A stretch of 52,822 nt of DNA from an uncultured Bacteroides sp. (GTDB lineage: Bacteria; Bacteroidota; Bacteroidia; Bacteroidales; Bacteroidaceae), in assembly GCA_958477465.1 (NCBI GenBank), contig CAUEFX010000024.1:1-52822 (forward strand), in the 5' to 3' direction. The stretch's first letter is position 1, and each line of letters opens with the position of its first letter. A program made the position numbers and the translations under genes. Of the stretch, positions 34,081-42,700 are shown piece after piece. The notes under the pieces were generated by a model. That model was not told the DNA's origin, ran no database searches, and saw only the letters and a list, made by a program, of their open reading frames with translations.

Positions 34081-34572
34081 GTGCTTTTCTGCATAGAAAG
34101 GTTTATAACCGTCCTCTTTTTATGTACTTTTGTCAGATTATAAAAGATTCAGAAATTGTTTTATCATTCAAACTCTTTTTTTCTTCCTCACAAATATTAA
34201 GAATATTGCAACCTGCAACACACCTTAAGATTACTTTCTATTTATTTTTCAATGTATACAACACAAAATTGTATTCAAAGTTTCCTACCCATACAAGCCA
34301 TCACAGCACCATAAATTCCAACAACTTACAATAAAGACATCCTATCCTATTATTACCTTTCTATTACCAACACAAAAGATAAAAACAGATATTATTACCC
34401 AATTATTACTTAATAAATACCACAATGATAAAAAAAAAGTGTCCTTTGCCGTAGATAATTCAAGAACACTAAAGTCATCAGAAGACAATTAACAGACTTA
34501 ACCAGTCCATACAAAAGTAGAGAACTATCTGATATAACCTATTATTTTATTAACTTCAAAAATTATTTTTTT
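34081..34572. other. AT-rich intergenic region upstream of the accessory module
   Basis: About 490 bp with no supportable gene. It holds a rightward TACTTTTG box at 34125-34132, which would give a leader of about 430 nt, and four TATTACC-type repeats at 34351-34410. The low GC content continues into the next genes. Confidence 0.55.
34351..34410 (+). promoter_or_regulatory. Two pairs of TATTACC direct repeats (possible operator)
   Basis: TATTACC occurs at 34351-34357, 34362-34368 and 34393-34399, and TATTACT at 34404-34410. Within each pair the spacing is 7 bp plus 4 bp (11-bp period), and the two pairs are 42 bp apart, about four helical turns. The 7-N4-7 layout matches OmpR/PhoB-class binding sites. 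The binding protein is unknown. Confidence 0.45.
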
Positions 34573-34905
34573 ATGAAACTATTATTTTATTCCCTATTGT
34601 GTACTACAATAATGTTCATTTCATGTGTAAAAGATCAAGAAACTGAAATCTTATCCATTTCGGGATCTAAAGTTTCACTAAATTCAAATGAGATAAAACC
34701 ATCAATCGAAATATTAGAATTTGCAACGGAAGCCGAATTTTTAAAAGCGGCAGAATCACCTGAAACGATTCTGAATGACATCTCAGGCTATGCTAAGTTC
34801 AAATCACTTTATAATGAATTTGAAGAAGCGTGGTTGGTAGAAGAAGATTATTATATCTCTGAACAAAAATATAATGAGTTTAAAAAACTTTTCCCCCATT
34901 TATAA
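34573..34905 (+). CDS. Frameshifted lipoprotein, N-terminal piece
   Basis: This is a 110-residue piece with a signal peptide and lipobox MFISC (Cys about 18), then ILEFATEAEFLKAAESP. The frame ends at TAA just after LFPHL. The overlapping frame from 34874 continues with IYNFPEYKDD as if joined by a +1 shift at a run of five C (34893-34897), where CCC-C could slip. Joined, they would give a lipoprotein of about 303 residues, similar in style to Bacteroides DUF4848-type lipoproteins (from memory, low confidence). It could be a mutation, phase variation, sequencing error or programmed frameshift. Confidence 0.65.
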   Translation: MKLLFYSLLCTTIMFISCVKDQETEILSISGSKVSLNSNEIKPSIEILEFATEAEFLKAAESPETILNDISGYAKFKSLYNEFEEAWLVEEDYYISEQKYNEFKKLFPHL

Positions 34906-35485
34906 CTTCCCCGAATACAAAGATGACTATTCTTTCTTCTTACCAGTTAGTAATGATTCAATAGCCAAATTATTGAATTTGGAAGGTTATGTGAAGATAG
35001 CAGAAAAAATGGTTAGCTATATTGATATCAAAACCCCACAGGATTTATTAAAATTAGGAAGATTAGCTCCTGACAATGCTGATAATATTATTTTGGTCAA
35101 CGAAATTCATCTAAATGATATACCAGAACAAATGGGTTCTGAGAATGATCGTAAACTATGGGTAAACACGGAAGCCAGTTTCGCAGCAAATGGTCAAGCG
35201 GTTACAAGAATAAATATCAACTTTAGAAAAAAAGCTGGTCTTCGTGGTAAATGGAAAAATTATACATCAGAAGTCTCAATCGTTGGCACCTTACGTTATG
35301 CAACAGGACAAGGGATGATTTTCCCTGTTACTTCAGTCAGACGTGGAAAAGCACCAATATCATATGAGTTTTTCTCTTCTTCTCCTTTTGGTGTATACCC
35401 CTTTCCCTGCAGAGGAAAAAATATAGAAATCTGGTATCAAGGTATAGGGCGCAAATTTTACATGGATGTAGATATTACACCTTAA
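34874..35485 (+). CDS. Frameshifted lipoprotein, C-terminal piece
   Basis: This 203-residue frame overlaps the previous one by 32 bp in the +1 frame. Its first codons merely restate the overlap, and it has no signal peptide or ribosome-binding site of its own, so independent translation is unlikely. The body is beta-rich and Gly/Lys/Arg containing (RININFRKKAGLRGKWKNYTSEVSIVGTLRYATGQG, YYQ-like WYQGIGRKFYMDVDI). Base composition is AT-rich, like its neighbours. The function is unknown. Confidence 0.6.
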   Translation: MSLKNFSPIYNFPEYKDDYSFFLPVSNDSIAKLLNLEGYVKIAEKMVSYIDIKTPQDLLKLGRLAPDNADNIILVNEIHLNDIPEQMGSENDRKLWVNTEASFAANGQAVTRININFRKKAGLRGKWKNYTSEVSIVGTLRYATGQGMIFPVTSVRRGKAPISYEFFSSSPFGVYPFPCRGKNIEIWYQGIGRKFYMDVDITP

Positions 35486-35568
35486 TCAAATTGATCACAT
35501 ATAATAGGTTCTACCGAAAAAGAAGTTTTAAACACAATACAACAGCCATCTCCTAAATGCACAAAAAT

Positions 35569-36183
35569 ATGATAGTGAAAAAAAACTTATTAATAGCATT
35601 ATTGTTCCTATTCGTATCTTGTCCTATGTGGTCACAGATTTTAAAGAGCTCAGGTATTATTGTGAAAGCGGGTAAAAGTGAAACCGCTTACAATACACCC
35701 ACCCATATTGATAACATGGATACAGATATAAAAAATTCTTATATAAAAGGGAAAGCAGCCTTTGAATTAGGCTATCGTTTCAGATTACAGCCTACTCAAT
35801 CACACTTTTTCTATGACATAGATGTATCCGGAGGATATAGTAAATATGAATATGCCATGAATTTTCTACCTAAAGAAAACACTCAATACGCAGGTTCTTC
35901 TGGATCTAACGTTTTATTATCATTCTCTCTAACTGGTATGGCTAATTACAATATTTTCAAAGGTTTGAACATCGGTTTGGGTATACAACCAACCGTTTAT
36001 ATATGGGAGAAAAAATTCTTTGACATTCCTCTACTCGCAAAAGTGAGCTATGACTTTAAATACGTAGAATTAGGATTTTCTTATAAATACGGATTGACCC
36101 GAAATTATAAAGTCCCTCTTTTCAAAGATAACCGATTATCGCAGTGGCAATTTTCAATTTATGTTCCATTATGGAAAAAATAG
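35569..36183 (+). CDS. Outer-membrane beta-barrel protein
   Basis: This is a protein of about 204 residues with a signal peptide (after MWSQ) and alternating amphipathic strands with aromatic girdles (FFYDIDVSGGYSKYEYAM, LSFSLTGMANYNIF, LNIGLGIQPTVYIW, YVELGFSYKYGL), ending in a strand FSIYVPLWKK typical of barrel C-termini. The ATG at 35557 would add four residues. It lies 83 bp after the frameshifted lipoprotein, probably in one transcript, and is closed by a strong hairpin at 36247. The function is unknown. Confidence 0.72.
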   Translation: MIVKKNLLIALLFLFVSCPMWSQILKSSGIIVKAGKSETAYNTPTHIDNMDTDIKNSYIKGKAAFELGYRFRLQPTQSHFFYDIDVSGGYSKYEYAMNFLPKENTQYAGSSGSNVLLSFSLTGMANYNIFKGLNIGLGIQPTVYIWEKKFFDIPLLAKVSYDFKYVELGFSYKYGLTRNYKVPLFKDNRLSQWQFSIYVPLWKK

Positions 36184-36246
36184 ATTCAAAAAAAACGCTA
36201 CTGCGAAAGTTAAATAGAACAGTCTATTTTTAGAAAAGATTTTAAT

Positions 36247-36286
36247 CAGTCTCTTCAGCTAATTATCGAATTAGCTGAAGAGACTG
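36247..36286. terminator. Hairpin terminator after the accessory barrel gene
   Basis: A perfect 18-bp stem (36247-36264 with 36269-36286) and a 4-base loop. It is flanked by TTTT on the left and AAAA on the right, so it suits leftward transcripts as well; it separates the barrel gene from the TPR/HTH regulator. Confidence 0.8.
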
Positions 36287-36396
36287 AAAACATACCATAA
36301 GCTCATAACTTAAACAAAATCGTGAATAATACTTAAATTGAAGGAGTAATCAATTTTCTTGAAATGAAAGTGCCACAAGCTCTTCGGTATTATTCC

Positions 36397-36404
36397 TATA
36401 TTTG
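36397..36404 (+). promoter_or_regulatory. Possible -7 box for the TPR/HTH regulator
   Basis: TATATTTG ends only 5-8 bases before the ATGs at 36409 and 36412. If used, the mRNA would be nearly leaderless. No TTG lies at the -33 distance. Confidence 0.4.
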
Positions 36405-36408
36405 TAAA

Positions 36409-38124
36409 ATGATGAAATACACGCAATTTACATACCTATTTGTCAGCAAACTATTTATTTTTATAGTTTTGGTTAGCTGTCAGCAAAACGGTAAATACAC
36501 TACTTTATTATTGCAGATAGATTCTATCATGATTACTCGTCCGGATAGTGCATTGGCTTTGCTCAATTCGATACAGTCCTTCCAAGAAATGAAACCTGCC
36601 GACAAAGCATCATATTCTCTCCTCCTCACACAAGCTAAACAGAAAAGTAGGATATCACACACCAACGACTCTCTGATTCGGATAGCAGTAGAGTATTACA
36701 AAGATAAAGGCGATGAAAAGCAGGCGACCAAAGCTTATTATTATCTAGGGTGTGTATATCAGGACATAGGCGATATAGTGGGTGCAACTGATGCTTTCTT
36801 GAAAGCACTAAACATAAATCCGCAAGTAACAAGTGACAAAGAAATACTTACTATGACCTATGAGGGTTTGGCAGAATGCTATCAAGATCAAAGCTTTTAC
36901 GAGAAGGCAATGGAAATGTATCGGAACTCTTATCAAATAAACAAAGAGAAAAATGATAAAAAGAACATTCTCTATTCCATACAAGGAATTGCCGAAACAT
37001 TTATATATAAAAATATGTGGGACAGCGCAGAATACTACTACAATGAAATCATTGTAAACTCACGTATGCTTGGTGATTCATCATGGGTTTCCGTTGGATT
37101 TGTAAATCTTGCTCTAATCTATTATGAACAAAAAAGATACCCAGAAGCGTACCAAGCTATTAAAAAGCCTATTTACGATGAAACAGAGAAAAAAAGAAAC
37201 GAACAAAACGAGACAATAGACTTACATCTTCTAAAAGCTGATATATTTATTCAAACCGGACAGTACGATTCTGCCCGCTACTATCTATCACTTTGTTACA
37301 ATAAAGGAGATCCGTTCTCAGAAGTTTCCACTAATTATTCACTATATGAACTTGAAAAAAAATGTGGTAGGTTTAAAGAAGCTATCCAATACATAGACGC
37401 GTATGTCACATTGTCCGATTCTATTCAGGAAGAAGAGAACAGAAAAGAGATAGCAAAGCTAATCAATGATTTTGCTATAGAGAAATATAAAAAGAAATTT
37501 GCCTATAAACAGAAACGTCAGAATCGGATTATTTTTTCCTCTATGCTTATTTTTGTAGTCACAAGTATTTTGATATTTTTAACGATCGATAGACGTCGAA
37601 AAAAAGAGTATATTGCTCTTCAGAAATCTTTAATGAGAAAAAGAGAAGAGATAATGAAAGTTCAAGAAGAATTAATTGAACTGGACGCGACTCAATCAGA
37701 AAGTTCAAAACTGGAGAAAGAGAACAAACAAGATCTCTTAAGGGAACTACAGAAAGAAAAATTCCATTATAGTATCCAGCTTTTTCAAAAAACGCCCTAC
37801 TACAAGATTCTGGAGGAGTTAAAACTCAAAAGAAAAATTGAAGAAAAAACATTTACTTTAGAAGAGCGTGAGTACCTGTGGGATTGCATTTATCAGACTT
37901 TCTCCGACACGATGGTTGATTTGAAAGCAAAATGCCCAGAACTAACCCGTGAAGATTTATTATATTGTGTATTCTATCTCTTGGGATATCCAAATCCAAT
38001 CATCATAGTATGTACCGGAAGCAATGCCAACGCACTAAAGTCTAGAAAAAATCGGATAAAAAATAAGATGAACGAAGAGTTGCGGGCAACTATTTTCAAC
38101 ACAGATAGCAAATCAACGAGCTGA
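36409..38124 (+). CDS. Membrane-anchored TPR protein with C-terminal LuxR-like HTH
   Basis: This is a protein of about 571 residues: lipoprotein-like signal with VLVSC (Cys about 24), periplasmic TPR repeats (about 30-360; YYYLGCVYQDIGDIVGATDAF, GLAECYQDQSFYEKAMEMY), one transmembrane helix (about 373-392), a coiled coil (about 400-455), and a C-terminal helical region LTREDLLYCVFYLLGYPNPI...NALKSRKNRIKNKM that resembles a divergent LuxR-type HTH. Such one-protein sensors are common in Bacteroides. An ATG at 36364 gives an odd N-terminus. AT-rich, like the preceding genes, which it may control. Confidence 0.8.
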   Translation: MMKYTQFTYLFVSKLFIFIVLVSCQQNGKYTTLLLQIDSIMITRPDSALALLNSIQSFQEMKPADKASYSLLLTQAKQKSRISHTNDSLIRIAVEYYKDKGDEKQATKAYYYLGCVYQDIGDIVGATDAFLKALNINPQVTSDKEILTMTYEGLAECYQDQSFYEKAMEMYRNSYQINKEKNDKKNILYSIQGIAETFIYKNMWDSAEYYYNEIIVNSRMLGDSSWVSVGFVNLALIYYEQKRYPEAYQAIKKPIYDETEKKRNEQNETIDLHLLKADIFIQTGQYDSARYYLSLCYNKGDPFSEVSTNYSLYELEKKCGRFKEAIQYIDAYVTLSDSIQEEENRKEIAKLINDFAIEKYKKKFAYKQKRQNRIIFSSMLIFVVTSILIFLTIDRRRKKEYIALQKSLMRKREEIMKVQEELIELDATQSESSKLEKENKQDLLRELQKEKFHYSIQLFQKTPYYKILEELKLKRKIEEKTFTLEEREYLWDCIYQTFSDTMVDLKAKCPELTREDLLYCVFYLLGYPNPIIIVCTGSNANALKSRKNRIKNKMNEELRATIFNTDSKSTS

Positions 38125-38182
38125 CACATAAAGCATACCTGTATAGCATACACATAATCACAAGACAATGAGATAAGAACAA

Positions 38183-38878
38183 CTAAATCAGCCCCTCATC
38201 CGCAAAGCTGTAATACTGGCCATCGCAGACAATCAGATGATCGATCAAATGAATATTCATCGTCTTGGCAGCAGCAAGTATTCGTTGCGTCAGCGCCTTG
38301 TCTTCCTGGCTGGGACGGGTATTACCCGAAGGGTGATTGTGTACAACGGCCATCTGAGTGGCACGCTGCAACAACGCCTCCCGAAAAATGGAGCGTACAT
38401 CGACAAATGTCCCGGCGATGCCTCCGGTGCTGATACGCACGGGTTCTATCACCTTATTCGCCTGATTCAGCAGCAATACCCAAAACTCCTCCAACTCAAG
38501 ATCGCACATCAACGGATGAAACAACTCGTAAATATCCTTCGAGCAACCGATAACAACCCGCTCTTTCACCTCCTGCAATTTACGGCGCTTCCCCAATTCC
38601 AAAGCGGCCATGATAGCAATGCTTTTCGCCGGACCGAAGCCTTTGAAACGAGAAAAATCACGGACTTCCCAATGCGCCAGTTCGTTTAAATTATTGTGAC
38701 AAGAGACAAGTATCCGCCGCATCAGCTCTACCGCACTCTCTTCGGTATTGCCAGAACCTATCAGAATAGCCAGCAACTCGGCATCGCTCAGGGCGCCCGA
38801 ACCTTTCAGCATCATTTTCTCTCTCGGCCGATCTTCCTCCGCCCATTGGCTAATTGTCAGTTTGTGTGTATCTTTCAT
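38183..38878 (-). CDS. radC: RadC family JAB-domain protein
   Basis: This 231-residue protein has an N-terminal helix-hairpin-helix region (GALSDAELLAILIGSG, RFKGFGPAKSIAI) and a C-terminal JAB/MPN metalloprotease-like domain with the metal motif HNHPSGN and a downstream Asp (LIDHLIVCDG). The name implies DNA repair, but its role in repair is doubtful in other bacteria. I start at MKDTHKLT (38878). It is 19 bp after the glycosyltransferase gene, in the same operon. Confidence 0.93.
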   Translation of the reverse strand: MKDTHKLTISQWAEEDRPREKMMLKGSGALSDAELLAILIGSGNTEESAVELMRRILVSCHNNLNELAHWEVRDFSRFKGFGPAKSIAIMAALELGKRRKLQEVKERVVIGCSKDIYELFHPLMCDLELEEFWVLLLNQANKVIEPVRISTGGIAGTFVDVRSIFREALLQRATQMAVVHNHPSGNTRPSQEDKALTQRILAAAKTMNIHLIDHLIVCDGQYYSFADEGLI

Positions 38879-38897
38879 TAGTATAGGGTATGTACCT

Positions 38898-39887
38898 TTA
38901 TTTATAAAAATTCTTTTGAAAAGCCTCAAACTCACCTCTCCCCAAAACGCAACGCTGCCACCAAGCTCTCCAAAAGCCGGTTCCATAACCGATCAGTTGT
39001 ATAAAAGAAGCAGCGATGGAGTAAACTCCGATGCGCAGACTGTGATTACGGCAAGCGGAATCAACGCAAACCAACAAGGCATAAAACAGAATCGGAAGAA
39101 GGCTATACGGACAGAAAAGAGTACCGACAAGCAGCAAAGCCACCCCCAAGGTGAAAACAGCAGGAAGCAGGTGCACCAGTTTTAATGACTCCGGATACTT
39201 TTTATAAAGGTTGATACGAGCAATACCGGAGTTGTGCACTTGCTTAAAGAACTTCTTCAAATCGGTGCGCCGCTTATGATACACCCATGCGCCGGGAAAC
39301 AAACGACATCTATATCCCCCTTTGAAAATCCGGATACTAAAATCGATATCCTCTCCAAAACGCATCTTGGAGAAACCGCCTAACGCCTGGTATACTTCCC
39401 GTCTCACCCCCATATTAAAACTACGCGGATAGAATTTATCCATTTTCTTTTTACCGCCGCGAATGCCTCCGGTCGTAAAGAAAGAGGTCATGGAATAGTT
39501 GATCGCTTTCTGAATGTCCGTAAAAGAATCGTGCGCCCGGTCGGGTCCGCCGAATGCATCGGCAGGAACCGTTCTCAATTCCGCCTCCACTTCATCGAAA
39601 TAGCTTTCCGGCAGGATACAGTCGGAGTCTAATATAATAAGGAAATCACCCTGGCTCCGCTCCGCTCCATAATTGCGGCTCTGCCCCGGTCCGGAATTGG
39701 CTTTCTGAAAATACTTCAAGTCAAGCACCGCCTTGTACTTCTCCGCAACGGCCTCACAAGAGACCGAAGAGCCATCCTCGACTACAATCACTTCAAAATC
39801 CTTAAATCGCTGCTTTACGAGACTTTGCAACAATTCGTCCACCTCATCGGGACGGTTATACACAGGTATAATGACGGAATATCTCAT
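38898..39887 (-). CDS. Glycosyltransferase family 2, membrane-associated
   Basis: This 329-residue protein has an N-terminal GT-A domain (SVIIPVYNRPDEVDELLQSL, VEDGSS, nucleotide-sugar/metal motif ILDSDC near 90, and FGEDIDFSIRI) and C-terminal hydrophobic segments (about 235-300) that anchor it in the inner membrane. The acceptor and sugar are unknown; surface polysaccharide or glycolipid synthesis is likely. A TATCTTTG box lies 22 bp upstream. Confidence 0.88.
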   Translation of the reverse strand: MRYSVIIPVYNRPDEVDELLQSLVKQRFKDFEVIVVEDGSSVSCEAVAEKYKAVLDLKYFQKANSGPGQSRNYGAERSQGDFLIILDSDCILPESYFDEVEAELRTVPADAFGGPDRAHDSFTDIQKAINYSMTSFFTTGGIRGGKKKMDKFYPRSFNMGVRREVYQALGGFSKMRFGEDIDFSIRIFKGGYRCRLFPGAWVYHKRRTDLKKFFKQVHNSGIARINLYKKYPESLKLVHLLPAVFTLGVALLLVGTLFCPYSLLPILFYALLVCVDSACRNHSLRIGVYSIAASFIQLIGYGTGFWRAWWQRCVLGRGEFEAFQKNFYK

Positions 39888-39909
39888 ATATGCTGGTTTT
39901 ATCTACCGG

Positions 39910-39917
39910 CAAAGATA
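39910..39917 (-). promoter_or_regulatory. -7 box for the glycosyltransferase-radC operon
   Basis: TATCTTTG on the minus strand fits TAnnTTTG, 22 bp before the start codon. Confidence 0.5.
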
Positions 39918-39962
39918 CATCATTATTTCAATAAAAAGAGAGTATGGCAAACTCTCTTGCCA

Positions 39963-40014
39963 ACAAAACCGCCCCTGCTACCGACAATCTACAGATGTCT
40001 GCAACAGGGGCGAT
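39963..40014 (-). terminator. Terminator of the pta-ackA operon
   Basis: An 8-bp GC-rich stem (CGCCCCTG at 39970-39977 with 40005-40012), an inner CAGA/TCTG dyad, and TTTTG following on the minus strand. Confidence 0.65.
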
Positions 40015-40068
40015 TTCTATGTTAAAGGTGCTTTAGCACCCGTTTTACGTATGAATCGTTTCTTCGGA

Positions 40069-41265
40069 TTATTTTCCTACAATATCCATTGTGTCAGAAG
40101 CAATCAACAGTTCCTCGTCTGTAGGGATCACCACAACCTTCACTTTTGAATCAGCAGCAGAAATGACTGCCTCTTCACCTCGAACATTGTTCTTTTCGGC
40201 ATCCAGCTTCACTCCCATAAATTCGAGACCCTCACATACGCTGGAACGGCAGCTTGCCTGGTTCTCACCGACTCCGCCGGTAAAGAGGATAACGTCTACA
40301 CCACCCAATGCAGCAGCATAAGCGCCAATGTATTTTTTAATGCGATAGAAATACATCTTCTCTGCCAGAACAGCTCTCTGGTTTCCTTCTGCCACGGCAG
40401 CTTCCAATTCGCGCATATCGCTCGATACACCGGAGACTCCGAGCACACCGCTCTTCTTGTTCAACAGATTGGATATACCGGTTGTATCAAGTCCTTCTTT
40501 ATCCATGATGAAAGTTACGGCACCGGCATCGATATCACCGCTGCGTGTACCCATCATCAATCCTTCCAACGGAGTAAGTCCCATAGTCGTATCGATACAT
40601 TTGCCGTCTTTGATAGCAGCGATAGAACCGCCATTACCGATGTGGCAGGTTATCAGTCTCAGCCCTTCGGGTTTAACGCCCAAGAACTCACATACGCGTT
40701 GAGAGACATAGCGATGAGACGTTCCGTGGAAACCATAACGGCGTACACCGTATTTCTCATACAGTTCGTAAGGAACGGCATACAAATATGCGTAGTCAGG
40801 CATTGTCTGATGGAAAGCCGTATCAAATACCCCGACCTGTGGAATATTGGGAAGAATGGCCGATACGGCATCCACCCCTTTCAGGTTTGCAGGGTTGTGC
40901 AGCGGTGCCAGATCGTTGCAGGCGGTAAACGCTTCCAATACCTCCTTATCAAGCAATACGGATTTGCTGAAACGTTCGCCTCCATGTACCATGCGGTGTC
41001 CCACGGCATTGATTTCATCCAATGATTTGATTGCCCCGTATTCCGGATCAATCAATGTCTGAAGGATAAATTCCACTCCGACCGTATGTTCCGGAATGTC
41101 TTTCTCCAATATTTTCTTTTTCCCGTCAGGCAAAGTAAATTTCAAGAAGGAACCTTTCAAACCGATTTTCTCAATACCGCCTTGAGCAATCACTTCCTTA
41201 CTGTCCATGTCGAACAGTTTATATTTGATAGATGAACTTCCGCAGTTCAATACTAATATCTTCAT
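40069..41265 (-). CDS. ackA: Acetate kinase
   Basis: This enzyme converts acetyl phosphate and ADP to acetate and ATP, the ATP-yielding end of fermentation. The 398-residue ASKHA-fold protein has VLNCGSSSIKYKLFD at the N-terminus, GHRMVHGG, FDTAFHQTMP, HIGNGGSI and FTGGVGEN. It lies 22 bp after pta in the same operon. Confidence 0.97.
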   Translation of the reverse strand: MKILVLNCGSSSIKYKLFDMDSKEVIAQGGIEKIGLKGSFLKFTLPDGKKKILEKDIPEHTVGVEFILQTLIDPEYGAIKSLDEINAVGHRMVHGGERFSKSVLLDKEVLEAFTACNDLAPLHNPANLKGVDAVSAILPNIPQVGVFDTAFHQTMPDYAYLYAVPYELYEKYGVRRYGFHGTSHRYVSQRVCEFLGVKPEGLRLITCHIGNGGSIAAIKDGKCIDTTMGLTPLEGLMMGTRSGDIDAGAVTFIMDKEGLDTTGISNLLNKKSGVLGVSGVSSDMRELEAAVAEGNQRAVLAEKMYFYRIKKYIGAYAAALGGVDVILFTGGVGENQASCRSSVCEGLEFMGVKLDAEKNNVRGEEAVISAADSKVKVVVIPTDEELLIASDTMDIVGK

Positions 41266-41287
41266 TTCCGATTATTGTTTTAGTAAA

Positions 41288-42307
41288 TTATTTGTTTTCC
41301 TTGGCGGCAATAGCCTGATTGGCTGTAATGGCAATCATTCTATATACATCTTCAATAGAGCAACCGCGTGAAAGGTCGTTTACCGGACGGGCAATACCTT
41401 GCAGAATCGGGCCGATAGCATCTGCGTGTCCCAGACGTTGTACTAATTTGTAAGAGATATTGCCGACTTCAAGGCTCGGAACAACCAGAACATTGGCCTT
41501 ACCGGCAATGGATGATCCCGGTGCCTTGCTTGCACCAACCTCCGGAACCAATGCTGCATCCGCCTGCAATTCACCGTCAATAGCCAATGCAGGATCCAGT
41601 TCTTTTGCTATTTTCAATGCTTCAACCACTTTATCTACCACTTCATGCTTAGCCGAACCTTTTGTTGAGAAGCTGAGCAATGCCACTCTGGGGTCCTCTA
41701 TTCCGGCAACAGCCTTGGCTGTACTGGCTGTACAAACTGCAATCTGAGCCAACTGAGCTGCATCCGGAACCGGAGTCACAGCTACATCACCCATAACAAG
41801 TACTCCGTTCTTTCCGTATTCGGGAGCATGCGTCAACAACAGCATAGCACCAGACACAGTCGTAATTCCCGGAGTGGTCTTGATAATCTGAAGAGCAGGA
41901 CGCAGCACATCACCTGTCGTATTGCGGGCACCAGCCAACTGACCGTCAGCATCTCCGCTCTTAATAATAAGACAACCCAGATACAACGGGTTAAGCACCA
42001 GTTTACGGGCTTCTTCGATAGTCATGCCTTTCTTTTTACGAAGTTCGCACAGCAACTGTGCATATTCTTCCTGCTTCGGATGATTCTCCGGGTCGATAAT
42101 GGTAGCTTTACTGATGTTTCCCAGTCCCCATTTCACAGCAGCCTCATGAATTTCATTGGGGTTACCCAAAAGAATAAGGTCAGCAACTTCATCTGTCAAA
42201 ATCTGATTGGCAGCTTTCAAAGTACGTTCTTCGGTTCCTTCCGGAAGAACAATGCGTTGGCGATTTGCTTTCGCACGCGCAACAATAGAGTTAATTAAAT
42301 TGAGCAT
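41288..42307 (-). CDS. pta: Phosphate acetyltransferase
   Basis: This enzyme makes acetyl phosphate from acetyl-CoA. The 339-residue single-domain form (no N-terminal DRTGG/regulatory part) has IVLPEGTEERTLKAA, RNTTGDVLRPALQIIKT, VSGAMLL and the C-terminal NDLSRGCSIEDVYRMIAITANQA. It is first in the pta-ackA operon and divergent from lrgAB across a 393-bp gap. Confidence 0.97.
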   Translation of the reverse strand: MLNLINSIVARAKANRQRIVLPEGTEERTLKAANQILTDEVADLILLGNPNEIHEAAVKWGLGNISKATIIDPENHPKQEEYAQLLCELRKKKGMTIEEARKLVLNPLYLGCLIIKSGDADGQLAGARNTTGDVLRPALQIIKTTPGITTVSGAMLLLTHAPEYGKNGVLVMGDVAVTPVPDAAQLAQIAVCTASTAKAVAGIEDPRVALLSFSTKGSAKHEVVDKVVEALKIAKELDPALAIDGELQADAALVPEVGASKAPGSSIAGKANVLVVPSLEVGNISYKLVQRLGHADAIGPILQGIARPVNDLSRGCSIEDVYRMIAITANQAIAAKENK

Positions 42308-42356
42308 AGATATTTAAAATATGTATAATTTCGGTAGTAAAGTGTTATTCACTCCG

Positions 42357-42364
42357 CAAAAGTA
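42357..42364 (-). promoter_or_regulatory. -7 box for pta-ackA
   Basis: TACTTTTG on the minus strand, about 50 bp before the pta start. The nearest TTG lies 24 bases upstream, longer than usual. Confidence 0.5.
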
Positions 42365-42662
42365 CACAATATTGTAATATCTACATTGCAAAACAGGGCG
42401 TTTTTACGTTGCGATTGCACAATTATTATAATATTTAACACTACTGCCTGATTCATGAAGAGACTTTCTCAATTTACAGCATGTACATTCCGTTCATCGG
42501 CCTTGCCCATTTTCTCCATAAGGCAATGTTATGGCGTGAATTACGTGTTGTATTTACGCCCCGGCAAACAATGTTCCGCTCTTATTTTCACGTTTTTCCC
42601 ACAAAAAGAGCGGCAAAAATAAATCTTCACGAAAAGTAGTGGAAACTCTATCAGTAATTTCA

Positions 42663-42670
42663 TAACTTTG
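42663..42670 (+). promoter_or_regulatory. -7 box for lrgAB
   Basis: TAACTTTG fits TAnnTTTG and lies 30 bp before the lrgA ATG. Confidence 0.5.
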
Positions 42671-42700
42671 CCGCGTTTTCAAACTCAATAGGTAAAAAAT

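Larger units (their letters stand above)
42308..42700. other. Divergent promoter region between pta and lrgA
   Basis: This 393-bp gap contains a TACTTTTG box for pta (42357-42364, minus) and a TAACTTTG box for lrgA (42663-42670, plus). An 8-bp dyad CCGCTCTT/AAGAGCGG (42576-42583 and 42606-42613) lies near the lrgA side. No ORF was seen. Confidence 0.55.

Noticed and set aside
34122..34334. 70-residue plus-strand frame in the AT-rich gap
   Set aside because: Starts inside the TACTTTTG box and has low-complexity Phe/Ser composition; no initiation signal.
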